From CBDVBD01 sp965372135 (GTDB taxonomy: Bacteria; Electryoneota; RPQS01; CBDVBD01), in assembly GCA_965372135.1 (NCBI GenBank), contig CBDVBD010000091.1, positions 1-12,668 on the forward strand: a DNA stretch of 12,668 nucleotides, given 5' to 3'. Below the pieces are notes generated by a model. It made no database searches. It was given only the letters and a program-made list of their open reading frames with translations, and was not told the DNA's origin. Of this stretch, positions 1-7,580 are shown piece after piece. Position numbers and translations under genes: made by a program. Positions within the stretch are counted from its first letter, which is position 1, and the number at the start of each line of letters is the position of its first letter.

Positions 1-33
1 TTATAAGTAGAAAAATCTGAAAAACATTTCCTC

Positions 34-351
34 ATGAAAAAAATGATACTTGTTTCAATGATTTGTCTTCTCTTTGGATGTACAAAAAAAACCGGGGTTC
101 AAAAGGACTACCCAATTCAACCCGTTCCTTTCACCCGGGTAAAATTAACCGAAGGATTCTGGTATAACCGGACAGAAACTAACCGGAAAGTTACCATCCC
201 TTATAATTTTAAGAAATGTGAAGAAACGGGACGTATCAGCAATTTTGCCAAAGCAGGTGGTTTGGAAGAAGGAGAATTCGAAGGCAAATATTATAACGAT
301 TCCGATGTATTTAAAGTGATTGAAAATGCCCATTCAGCCAATGAAAAATGA
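34..351 (+). CDS. Truncated N-terminus of a GH127-type (DUF1680) glycosidase lipoprotein
   Basis: The first ~20 residues form a lipoprotein signal: MKKM, a short hydrophobic stretch and the lipobox LLFGC with Cys16. The mature part (PVPFTRVKLTEGFW, TIPYNFKKCEETGRISNFAK, YNDSDVFKVIE) matches the start of beta-L-arabinofuranosidase family GH127/DUF1680 as remembered from Bacteroidetes. Full-length members run to about 600 residues or more. This one ends at 105, and the last six or so (HSANEK) no longer follow the family clearly, so the break lies near base 325-345. The catalytic part is absent and no function is expected. The stretch is visibly richer in A+T than the genes that follow. The TGA stop overlaps the ybeY ATG, which I take as accidental. 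An assembly join, a deletion or a transferred remnant are all possible. Confidence 0.6.
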   Translation: MKKMILVSMICLLFGCTKKTGVQKDYPIQPVPFTRVKLTEGFWYNRTETNRKVTIPYNFKKCEETGRISNFAKAGGLEEGEFEGKYYNDSDVFKVIENAHSANEK

Positions 352-782
352 TCGTGCAATGCCACATCGTGCACCCGGATCACAGAAGAGTTCCTGCGGG
401 CCTAAAAAACGTGGTTCGGTGCGCCGTCAAAGCTGTTGAGAACATCAACCACCATATTACTGTAATATTATGTGACGACCCGTTCATTCGAAAGTTGAAT
501 CAGAAATTCATGGGAAAAGATCAATCGACGGATGTCCTGAGCTTTGATATGTCGGATGCGTCCGCCGATTCAACCATCGGTGAAGTATATGTAAATCTTG
601 ATCGTACTCGTAAACAGGCGCTGGAATTCGGCATAACGTTTTGGAATGAACTGGTGCGATTGGTAATTCATGGTCTCTTACACTTGTATGGCTATGATGA
701 CCAGGATCCCAATTCCCGAAATCGGATGATCCAACGGCAGGAAGAACTGGTAATATCCTGCTTTCGTCCCTTACATTGGTAA
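348..782 (+). CDS. ybeY: Endoribonuclease YbeY (rRNA maturation / ribosome quality control)
   Basis: A 144-residue protein of normal family length. YbeY is a metal-dependent single-strand RNase acting in 16S rRNA 3' end maturation and ribosome quality control. The diagnostic block is present: a TDVLSF segment at 61-66 and the metal site HGLLHLYGYDD, with His108 and His112. The usual third ligand in H-x3-H-x5-H is Asp118 here. I recall the same H-x3-H-x5-D form in Bacteroidetes and Chlorobi members, so the enzyme is probably active. No Shine-Dalgarno precedes the ATG at 348, and a GTG at 354 is an alternative. The missing ribosome site fits with the normal upstream sequence having been replaced at the junction with the GH127 fragment. 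ybeY beside a corC-type gene is a common bacterial pairing, often with phoH or an HD-domain gene upstream, neither of which is seen here. Confidence 0.93.
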   Translation: MIVQCHIVHPDHRRVPAGLKNVVRCAVKAVENINHHITVILCDDPFIRKLNQKFMGKDQSTDVLSFDMSDASADSTIGEVYVNLDRTRKQALEFGITFWNELVRLVIHGLLHLYGYDDQDPNSRNRMIQRQEELVISCFRPLHW

Positions 783-843
783 TTGCCATAACTGTCTGAA
801 GCTAAAAAATCCTGAAATTCTTCAATGAATAACTAAACCATTT

Positions 844-853
844 TAAGGAGGTG
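844..853 (+). promoter_or_regulatory. Perfect Shine-Dalgarno that fixes the corC-type start
   Basis: TAAGGAGGTG matches the 16S anti-Shine-Dalgarno completely. It overlaps the in-frame GTG at 851, which therefore cannot be the start. The next in-frame GTG, at 863, lies about 10 bases past the AGGAGGT core and is the better start. Confidence 0.75.
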
Positions 854-862
854 GATGTCTCT

Positions 863-2158
863 GTGGATGATGTAGAGTTATGGGGGAGTTTGATCGCGTT
901 TCTGATCCTGCTGATCCTGTCGGCATTCTTTTCCGGATCGGAAACTGCGTTCTTTTCCCTTTCACGAGCGGAGGTGGAAAGCCTTCGGAAAAAAAGCGGT
1001 GGTAAAGGAACGCTTGCCAAACTCCTCGAAAAACCCAAACGACTACTGATCACCATCCTTACTGGAAACACCATTGTCAATATCGCTGCAGCCTCTTTAG
1101 CCGCCATCTTTGTGCACAACATCTGTCAGCGCGTCAATTTTCCGGAGACCTTGGGATTGATCTTGGAAATAGTGGTCGTGTCTTTCTTAATCCTGCTCTT
1201 GGGCGAAATAACCCCTAAATTCATCGCTGTTAAAAATGCCCAGATGGTATCCCAACGAGTCTCAACTCCAATCCGCGGATTCCAACTCCTATTTAGTCCA
1301 CTGGTATCCTTGTTTTCAGCTATCACTACCGTGGTGTCGAAAACACTGGGTGTGGAAAAACGGCGCATATTCATTACCGAAGATGAAATCAAAACCTTGG
1401 TGGAAGTGGGGCAGGAACACGGTGAACTGGAAGAAGACGAGAAAGAGATGATTACTTCCATCTTCGAATTCGGGGAAACTGCTATCAGGGAAGTCATGGT
1501 GCCCCGCATCGATATGGTGGTGATCGAACAGGAAACCCCCATGGAAGAAGTAGTCACCATTATTCGCGAAAAAGGACATTCTCGCATCCCGGTATACAAA
1601 GAGCGTGTGGATAATATCATCGGCATTCTCTACGCAAAAGATATCCTATCCTACCTCGCTCACAAACAATCCGAACACATGTCCAAACTGGTTCGGGAGG
1701 CGCATTTCGTCCCCGAAAGCAAGAAAATCGATGAAATGCTGCGCGAATTCCAAGCGGAAAAAGTCCACATGGCAATTGTCGTCGATGAATACGGCGGAAC
1801 CGCAGGGCTTGTCACCCTCGAAGATGTCCTGGAGGAAATCGTAGGTGAGATCCAGGATGAGTTCGATAAAGAACTTCCCCTATGGGAAAAATCTGAAGAC
1901 GGCACCCTGGAAGTCGAAGCCAAAATTGACCTGGACGAATTAAATGAAATCATGGAAGAGGATGTATTTCCAACCTCCGAAGAATACGAGACTCTGGGCG
2001 GATTCGTCTTCCACCTGACCGGTAATGTCCCCAAAGCTGGGGAAACCCTGGAGTTCGAAAACTACCGATTGGAGGTCAAAGAGGCTAGTAACAGGCGGGT
2101 TGGCAAGGTGCGCATCACAAAATTACCCCCCACGGACGAAGAAGAATCTGAAAACTAA
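863..2158 (+). CDS. CorC/HlyC-family membrane protein with CNNM and CBS domains
   Basis: A 431-residue protein from the GTG at 863. An N-terminal DUF21/CNNM membrane domain (about 5-190) has hydrophobic segments near 4-25, 57-80, 90-112 and 130-150 and the typical FSGSETAFFSLSRAE motif. A cytoplasmic CBS pair follows (about 208-268, starting MVPRIDMV, and 275-335, ending EYGGTAGLVTLEDVLEEIVG). A C-terminal CorC_HlyC domain (about 350-425, GGFVFHLTGNVPKAGE) completes the standard architecture at normal length. The family is linked to Mg2+/Co2+ efflux or resistance. The old name hemolysin is misleading, and the substrate here cannot be read from sequence. The 80-base gap after ybeY shows only the ribosome site. 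The gene probably leads into the following operon, with 24 bases to the next start. Confidence 0.9.
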   Translation: MDDVELWGSLIAFLILLILSAFFSGSETAFFSLSRAEVESLRKKSGGKGTLAKLLEKPKRLLITILTGNTIVNIAAASLAAIFVHNICQRVNFPETLGLILEIVVVSFLILLLGEITPKFIAVKNAQMVSQRVSTPIRGFQLLFSPLVSLFSAITTVVSKTLGVEKRRIFITEDEIKTLVEVGQEHGELEEDEKEMITSIFEFGETAIREVMVPRIDMVVIEQETPMEEVVTIIREKGHSRIPVYKERVDNIIGILYAKDILSYLAHKQSEHMSKLVREAHFVPESKKIDEMLREFQAEKVHMAIVVDEYGGTAGLVTLEDVLEEIVGEIQDEFDKELPLWEKSEDGTLEVEAKIDLDELNEIMEEDVFPTSEEYETLGGFVFHLTGNVPKAGETLEFENYRLEVKEASNRRVGKVRITKLPPTDEEESEN

Positions 2159-2182
2159 TAATAATGAAAGAGGTCAAAAGTC

Positions 2183-2752
2183 GTGAGTAACGTAAGGGAA
2201 AAAATGGCAGTGACCCTATGGAGAATGAAAAGCCTTCGGTGGAAAGACGATCCGTTTTCCCTGCCTGAAACTCTCCAAGATCCCCGATCCATGCTTGTGA
2301 CCATGCCCTTCGATTCCCGGGAATTCGAAATGGCAAATGAAGCGCTGGATCGCATCGATAACGTCTTCCCCCGCACCAAAATCAGCGTATGCCTCAACGA
2401 AACCTTCAGCACCTGGATTCCACGGATGTTAATCCAACGCAGCATTATAGTCAACCCAAGTGATTTCAATGTATTGGGCTTCCCAAAATCATCCTTGGTT
2501 AACAAAGTAAAAGCTCAGAAAAGTGACGTCGCAATCGACCTGAACCCCGACTTCCATTTCGGATATGCCACCTTGTGCATGCTGAGTGGAGCCCGGGTTC
2601 GTGTGGCGTTGGAAAAACCATTCTGCCACCTCTTCTTCAACTTCGTTGTCTGCAGTGACGCCAGCAACAAACTGCGCCACCGTTACGATTCACTGGTGAA
2701 ATATTTCGTCCCAACCTCCTTAATGCCGGAAGAGAATTCCGATATCTTCTAA
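2183..2752 (+). CDS. Uncharacterised protein resembling the N-terminal half of a GT9 glycosyltransferase
   Basis: A 189-residue protein with no recognised family. The GTG start is supported by AAAGAGGT 8 bases upstream. After a basic N-terminus (1-35), MLVTMPFDSREFEMA (37-51), KISVCLNETF (66-75), a beta-alpha stretch around 82-100, and SDVAIDLNPDFHFGYATLCMLSGARVRVALE (split here as 114-133 and 134-144) recall the Rossmann-like N-terminal domain of heptosyltransferase-type GT9 enzymes, where a D-L/V-x-I-D-L strand precedes an A-x-x-SGA-x-x-R-V-G motif. The donor-binding C-terminal half is absent, so it is unlikely to be a transferase itself. It also recalls a short Bacteroidetes family of this shape (DUF6913) in outline. 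It sits 24 bases after the corC-type gene and 9 bases before the radical SAM gene, so it is cotranscribed with both. Function unknown. Confidence 0.75.
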   Translation: MSNVREKMAVTLWRMKSLRWKDDPFSLPETLQDPRSMLVTMPFDSREFEMANEALDRIDNVFPRTKISVCLNETFSTWIPRMLIQRSIIVNPSDFNVLGFPKSSLVNKVKAQKSDVAIDLNPDFHFGYATLCMLSGARVRVALEKPFCHLFFNFVVCSDASNKLRHRYDSLVKYFVPTSLMPEENSDIF

Positions 2753-2761
2753 ACAGATGCG

Positions 2762-5347
2762 ATGAGTCTCCTAACACAATTACCGTCATTGTTATATGCC
2801 GTGCGACGACCATCTCGGTACATCGGATGCGAATGGAATCAGACCGTCAAAGACCCAAATACGGTTGACCTTAACATCGTCTTGGCTTTCCCCGACGGAT
2901 ACGAAATCGGAATGTCTTACCCCGGCTATCAAATCCTGTATCATATCCTGAACCGAAGGCGGGACGTCAATTGCGAAAGGGTGTACGCACCGTTCCCTGA
3001 CATGGAAAAAGCCTTAAGGGATAAGCAATTATCCCTTTTTTCATTGGAAAACTACCGACCGATATCCGACTTCGACCTCATCGGCTTTACTTTGCAATAC
3101 GAGTTACATGCCACCAATCTCTTAACCATGCTCGACCTGGCTGGTATCCCGTTGTGGTCGTCCGAACGTAATGATACCCATCCCCTAATCATCGCCGGCG
3201 GACCCTGTGCCTTCAACCCCGAACCCATAGCCCCCTTTCTGGATGCCCTACTTTTAGGGGATGGCGAAGAAACCATCCACACCATCATCGATACCATCAT
3301 CGACGGAAAACGGAATCGTCTGTCCAAAGATGAGTTATTAAAAACCCTTGCCCAAATTCCAGGAGTATATATACCTCAACATTACCACCCGAAATATTCC
3401 AATGGTACATTTTCCGATATCGATGCCGACGCCGATTTCCCCATGCCTGTGGTCGGCACTTACGTAAAAGAACTAATCCCCGAAAACTATCCCGACAAAC
3501 CATTGGTCCCTGTGTCCGAGGTTTCCCATAACCGGCTGCAAATCGAAATTATGCGCGGCTGCACCAGAGGATGTCGATTCTGCCACGCCGGAACAATCTA
3601 CAGACCACTTCGGGAACGCGCGATAAATTCGATAGTCAATCAAACCGCTGTCACTCTAAACGAAACTGGCTTCGAGGAAATGTCCCTGGTTTCGCTTTCT
3701 ACCTCCGACTACAGCCGGTTAGATCCGCTATTGAACGAACTCGATAGCGTAATAACACCACGCCGGGTGTCCCTGTCTTTCCCTTCGCTCAGACCGGACA
3801 CCTTCACCGATGCCATGGCGCTGCGTGCCTCAGCCGGCAGAACCGGCGGAATCACCTTTGCCCCCGAGGCTGCCACCGACCGTTTAAGAGCAGTTATCAA
3901 TAAGCCGGGGGATAACCAAGACCTTTTCCGAGCCTGCACCATCGCATTAAAACACGGGTGGCGAAAAATCAAACTGTATTTCATGATCGGACTCCCCACC
4001 GAAACCGATGACGATCTCGCCGCCATCAGCGACATAATTTACAGTATCTTCCGCCTTCCCGGCAGCCATAACCTCCAGGGAATTACCCTATCCATATCCC
4101 CCTTTGTCCCCAAAGCCCACACCCCCTTCCAACGAGTTCCCCAAACCACCGGTGAAGAGCTGTACCGGAAAATATCATTCCTGAAAAAATCCCTTCCCGC
4201 AAGGAAGGTAAAAGCGGACTATCGCGATCCCAAAGTGGCTCAAATCGAAGGACTCATCGCCCGCGGTGACCGCCGAATCGCTAATGTAATATATGACGCC
4301 TGGCAAAACGGTGCCCGTTTCTGCGGCTGGTCTGAACATTTCCACTATGACTTATATCAAAAAGCACTAACAGACAATGGCTTATCCCTTGATACATTCT
4401 TGAGGGAGATCCCACCGGATAAACCTATGCCTTGGGAGCACTTGTCAAAAGGCATAAATCGACAATTCTTAGCCAATGAAGCCCAAAAAGCTGTCCATGG
4501 CGAAAAAACCCCCGATTGCCGTGAGGGTTGCCTGGCTTGCGGATTACCGCCCAAGGACTGCTTTACCACCGAATCCAGCGATCACGAACCGTCCCCAAAC
4601 CGGATTTCCACACCGGCATTATCGGATCTGGCCATTAACACCCCCCCAATTATTGCCAGAATTAAATATTCCGTCACCGGATTACTCAGCTTCCTGTCCC
4701 ACCTGGAATTGGTGCGGGTGTGGGAACGAGTCTGCCGTCGCAGTGGATTACCCCTGCAATACACCGAAGGCTATCACGCCCGACCCCGCTTGTCCTTCGG
4801 TCCCTCAAAATCCGTGGGAATCTCTTCTGAAGCCGAGTACCTCGACATCCGCATGAGCGAAACATCCGAAGAAATAATCACCCGGCAGTTATCCACAAAT
4901 GTTCCGGAAGGCATCGAAATACTATCAAATGCCATCTTTCATCCTGGCATTAAATCGCTGGATAATGTAATCAACCGGTGGGAGTATCTCATCCAATTCG
5001 ATCAGTCTATGGAATCCTTGAACGACCGCTGCTGTGAACTGTTGCACGAAGATCGAATTGAGGTTATCCGGCGTCGAAAATCGCATAAAAAATCCGATCA
5101 ACCGGTGAATATCCGCCCCTCGATAGCGGAACTCAGCGCGGTGAACAACATGATACAACTGACCATCACCAAACCCGGACCACTGGCAACCGTACCCGAA
5201 ATTCTTAGCCTGCTGAATATCGATCACAACCCAGCAAAAATTACCCGTACTGGACAGTGGATTTCCCATGACGACCAAATCATTGACCCCATAGAAGCAA
5301 ATTCCACAAATAGACTAAAACTACACCAAACCGCTGAAAAAGAATAA
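2762..5347 (+). CDS. Radical SAM protein (TIGR03960-type) fused to a DUF2344 / TIGR03936 domain
   Basis: An 861-residue protein in three parts. Residues 1-230 form a B12-binding-like Rossmann domain (FPDGYEIGMSYPGYQILYH, LIIAGGPCAFNPEP). Residues ~255-500 are the radical SAM barrel with its [4Fe-4S] motif RGCTRGCRFC (Cys267, Cys271, Cys274). From ~630 to the end lies the DUF2344 domain (KYSVTGLLSFLSHLELVRVW, YTEGYHARPRLSFGPSKSVG). Between the last two is a second cluster, CREGCLACG (Cys586, Cys590, Cys593) with Cys600 following, which may hold another Fe-S or metal site. The reaction is unknown. In many bacteria this protein is encoded beside rng (RNase G) and rplU, which suggests an RNA or ribosome role, but neither gene is here. 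The ATG has no clear ribosome site and lies 9 bases after the previous stop, so translation may be coupled. In some lineages the two halves are separate genes. Confidence 0.88.
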   Translation: MSLLTQLPSLLYAVRRPSRYIGCEWNQTVKDPNTVDLNIVLAFPDGYEIGMSYPGYQILYHILNRRRDVNCERVYAPFPDMEKALRDKQLSLFSLENYRPISDFDLIGFTLQYELHATNLLTMLDLAGIPLWSSERNDTHPLIIAGGPCAFNPEPIAPFLDALLLGDGEETIHTIIDTIIDGKRNRLSKDELLKTLAQIPGVYIPQHYHPKYSNGTFSDIDADADFPMPVVGTYVKELIPENYPDKPLVPVSEVSHNRLQIEIMRGCTRGCRFCHAGTIYRPLRERAINSIVNQTAVTLNETGFEEMSLVSLSTSDYSRLDPLLNELDSVITPRRVSLSFPSLRPDTFTDAMALRASAGRTGGITFAPEAATDRLRAVINKPGDNQDLFRACTIALKHGWRKIKLYFMIGLPTETDDDLAAISDIIYSIFRLPGSHNLQGITLSISPFVPKAHTPFQRVPQTTGEELYRKISFLKKSLPARKVKADYRDPKVAQIEGLIARGDRRIANVIYDAWQNGARFCGWSEHFHYDLYQKALTDNGLSLDTFLREIPPDKPMPWEHLSKGINRQFLANEAQKAVHGEKTPDCREGCLACGLPPKDCFTTESSDHEPSPNRISTPALSDLAINTPPIIARIKYSVTGLLSFLSHLELVRVWERVCRRSGLPLQYTEGYHARPRLSFGPSKSVGISSEAEYLDIRMSETSEEIITRQLSTNVPEGIEILSNAIFHPGIKSLDNVINRWEYLIQFDQSMESLNDRCCELLHEDRIEVIRRRKSHKKSDQPVNIRPSIAELSAVNNMIQLTITKPGPLATVPEILSLLNIDHNPAKITRTGQWISHDDQIIDPIEANSTNRLKLHQTAEKE

Positions 5348-5354
5348 AAGGAGG
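5346..5354 (+). promoter_or_regulatory. Shine-Dalgarno supporting a TTG start for mazG
   Basis: AAAAGGAGG overlaps the stop codon of the radical SAM gene and lies 4 bases before TTG at 5359. It favours this start over the in-frame ATG at 5398, which would remove the conserved first helix of MazG. Confidence 0.65.
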
Positions 5355-5358
5355 CTGC

Positions 5359-6129
5359 TTGGCAAATATCGATACCTTGGAACGGTTAGTGGAGATCATG
5401 GCGATCCTACGCGGCGAAGGGGGATGCCCCTGGGATCGGGAACAAACCCACCGCAGCCTGAGACCATACCTCCTGGAGGAAACCTACGAAGTACTCGACC
5501 GCATCGACAACAACCAGTGGGACCAACTGGCTGATGAACTTGGGGACCTCTTGCTCCAAATCGTGTTTCATGCCCAAATGGCATCCGAAAGCAGAACCTT
5601 TACCATTAGCGACGTCATCCAAAAAATCAATCAAAAACTAATCCGGCGCCACCCCCACATCTTCGGTAACGCTGTTGCGGATACCTCCAAAGAAGTCGTG
5701 CATCGCTGGGAACAGATTAAACAGAATGAAGGCAAACGATCCGTCCTGGGCGGCGTTCCACCCACCCAACCGGCATTGAATCGTGCCTTCCGTGTCCAGG
5801 AAAAAGCCGCCGGCGTGGGATTTGAATGGACCAATATCGAAGGAGTCTGGGATAAAGTGTCCGAAGAGCTAAACGAACTGAAACAAGCGGCATCCACTGA
5901 AGACAAAATCCGAATCGAAGAAGAAGTCGGTGATATCCTGTTCTCCTTAGTAAATCTGTCCCGCTTCCTGGGTGTGAATCCCGAAGACAGCTTACGAGGC
6001 ACCATTACCAAGTTCATACGGCGGTTCCAGCACGTCGAATCGGAAATGGAGAAAGCCGGCATACCTATGAATCAGGAAAATCTCGCACAGATGGACAAAT
6101 TCTGGGAACAGGCAAAGTCCAAGGAATAG
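5359..6129 (+). CDS. mazG: Nucleoside triphosphate pyrophosphohydrolase MazG
   Basis: A 256-residue, full-length tandem MazG protein starting at TTG. MazG hydrolyses NTPs and dNTPs to the monophosphate and pyrophosphate, and is thought to clean the nucleotide pool and influence ppGpp levels. Two all-alpha repeats are visible, each with the Mg2+-binding EExxE...ExxD pattern. Repeat 1 has Glu40, Glu41 and Glu44 in LLEETYE, then Glu60 and Asp63 in DELGD. Repeat 2 has Glu169, Glu170 and Glu173 in SEELNE, then Glu189 and Asp192 in EEVGD. The family signatures GGCPWDREQTH (21-31) and RRHPHIFG (97-104) are intact. It sits 11 bases after the radical SAM gene and one base before hflX, so all three are very likely on one transcript. 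Confidence 0.95.
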   Translation: MANIDTLERLVEIMAILRGEGGCPWDREQTHRSLRPYLLEETYEVLDRIDNNQWDQLADELGDLLLQIVFHAQMASESRTFTISDVIQKINQKLIRRHPHIFGNAVADTSKEVVHRWEQIKQNEGKRSVLGGVPPTQPALNRAFRVQEKAAGVGFEWTNIEGVWDKVSEELNELKQAASTEDKIRIEEEVGDILFSLVNLSRFLGVNPEDSLRGTITKFIRRFQHVESEMEKAGIPMNQENLAQMDKFWEQAKSKE

Positions 6130-6130
6130 C

Positions 6131-7402
6131 ATGAACGACATCAGAGAAAGAGCAATATTAGTCGCACTCAGATTGAAAGGTGTTGCCGATTGGGTAGTGG
6201 ATGATCATCTCGACGAACTAACCCAATTGGCGGATACAGCGGGTGCGCAGGTCCTCGGTCGCTTTACTCAACGTTCGAAACATCCGGATCCTGCCACATT
6301 CTTGGGCAAGGGTAAGGTTCGAGAATTGGCGGATGAAGTCAAACACCGCAGTGCCGATTCCGTCATCTTCGATGATGATCTAACCCCAGCCCAGGTCCGC
6401 AACCTGGAACAAACTCTGAAGGTCAAAGTCCTCGACCGGTCTGGGGTGATCCTGGATATCTTCGCCCGGCGCGCTCGCAGCCGGGAATCCCGCACTCAAG
6501 TCGAGCTCGCACAGCTAAATTACCTATTACCCCGGCTCACTCGCCGCTGGGGACATCTGTCCCGTCAAATCGGAGGCATCGGTGTCCGCGGTCCCGGCGA
6601 AACCCAGCTCGAAGTCGACCGCCGCCTGGTGCGGGAACGTATTGTCAAACTGACCAAAGAACTGGAAAAAATCGAAAAAAGCCGCCGGGTACGCAGGCGA
6701 AAACGCGAAAACCTGTTCAAAACTGCCATCGTAGGCTACACCAACGCCGGGAAATCTACCCTGTTGAACGCCTTAACCGGATCCGGTGTCCAAGTGGAAA
6801 ATCGGCTCTTCGCCACCCTCGATTCCACCACCCGAAAGTTAACCCTCAATAATCAGGCAGAGATACTCCTGACTGATACCGTGGGCTTTATCCGAAAACT
6901 CCCGCACCACCTGGTGGCGTCCTTCCGTTCTACACTGGAGGAAACCATCCAATCAGACCTGTTAATCCACCTGATAGACCTGTCCCATCCCCAATACCGC
7001 ACCCAAATCGAAACGGTCGACACCGTGCTTGCTGACTTGGGTCTTAAGGATCATCCCCGCCTGCTGGTGTTCAACAAAGTGGACCTGCTGGAAGGAACCA
7101 CCGCACTCGATTGGGCACGGAACACCTATCCACACGCAGTATTCATCAGCGCCTTGTTGGGAATTCGGCTGACCCATCTAATCCAACGTCTGTCAGAGAT
7201 TGTTTTGCAGGACTATGTAGAGGAACAAATAACCCTTCCCCTTGACCGCGGAGAATTGATCGCACAGCTCTACCAGATGGCGGAAGTGTTGGACATGAAC
7301 CAACAGGACAGCGTAATTAACATCCGATTCCGAACCCACCGCACCGCCCTAAATAAGGTGAAATCCCTGGAAATCCAATCCCATACTAAAAAACCTAAAT
7401 AA
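6131..7402 (+). CDS. hflX: Ribosome-associated GTPase HflX
   Basis: A 423-residue protein of typical length. HflX binds the 50S subunit and splits stalled or stressed ribosomes, using GTP. The N-terminal HflX domain (about 1-195) carries the family motif GGIGVRGPGETQLE (148-161) and a basic helical stretch (175-195). The G domain has G1 GYTNAGKST (202-210), G2-region ATLDSTTR (228-235), G3 DTVGF (249-253), G4 NKVD (315-318) and an ISA segment as G5. A short C-terminal domain follows. The ATG is one base after the mazG stop, with AAGGA five bases upstream. It is the last gene of the run that starts near ybeY/corC. A terminator-like hairpin lies about 115 bases downstream. Confidence 0.96.
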   Translation: MNDIRERAILVALRLKGVADWVVDDHLDELTQLADTAGAQVLGRFTQRSKHPDPATFLGKGKVRELADEVKHRSADSVIFDDDLTPAQVRNLEQTLKVKVLDRSGVILDIFARRARSRESRTQVELAQLNYLLPRLTRRWGHLSRQIGGIGVRGPGETQLEVDRRLVRERIVKLTKELEKIEKSRRVRRRKRENLFKTAIVGYTNAGKSTLLNALTGSGVQVENRLFATLDSTTRKLTLNNQAEILLTDTVGFIRKLPHHLVASFRSTLEETIQSDLLIHLIDLSHPQYRTQIETVDTVLADLGLKDHPRLLVFNKVDLLEGTTALDWARNTYPHAVFISALLGIRLTHLIQRLSEIVLQDYVEEQITLPLDRGELIAQLYQMAEVLDMNQQDSVINIRFRTHRTALNKVKSLEIQSHTKKPK

Positions 7403-7432
7403 TTGAAAAAACTGCACACCGCATTAGCAATA

Positions 7433-7453
7433 AGCTGTTTAATATAAACTGCT
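7433..7453. repeat. Inverted repeat of a 9-base half-site (AGCTGTTTA / TAAACTGCT)
   Basis: AGCTGTTTA (7433-7441) and TAAACTGCT (7445-7453) face each other across ATA, with one T-T mismatch. The right half recurs exactly at 7587-7595, and its reverse complement AGCAGTTTA at 7602-7610. This could be an operator for the XRE regulator encoded downstream, or a mobile palindrome relic. It lies about 70 bases upstream of the promoter. Confidence 0.5.
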
Positions 7454-7517
7454 AAAGCTATTCTAAAAAGTATCCTGAACACTTGTTCCTAAGTTACTTG
7501 CGAGAAATTATTGAAAA

Positions 7518-7544
7518 AGGGCTTGACAATAGCCCTATTTTTTT
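7518..7544 (+). terminator. Intrinsic terminator after hflX
   Basis: AGGGCT (7518-7523) and AGCCCT (7531-7536) form a perfect 6-bp stem with a 7-base loop, followed by A and seven T (7538-7544). This is a compact Rho-independent terminator for the hflX operon. Part of it doubles as the -35 region of the next promoter. Confidence 0.65.
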
Positions 7545-7551
7545 GTACATT
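7523..7551 (+). promoter_or_regulatory. Sigma70-like promoter for the XRE-cupin / spe genes
   Basis: A consensus -35 box TTGACA (7523-7528) and TACATT (7546-7551, four of six matches to TATAAT) are separated by exactly 17 bases. Initiation would fall near 7558, giving a leader of about 87 bases that contains the large hairpin. The -35 sits in the loop of the terminator hairpin. Confidence 0.55.
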
Positions 7552-7580
7552 TCTGTTGTAGTCTTATAGTGCATATCAAA

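Noticed and set aside
348..351. ATGA overlap between the GH127 fragment and ybeY as evidence for an operon
   Set aside because: The GH127 frame has already left its family homology before the overlap, so the shared bases are probably accidental.
1126..1626. 166-codon open frame on the minus strand within the corC-type gene
   Set aside because: It lies wholly opposite a conserved domain gene, is rich in Ser/Thr/Met of the kind produced by reading the complement, and has no ribosome site. It is a shadow frame.
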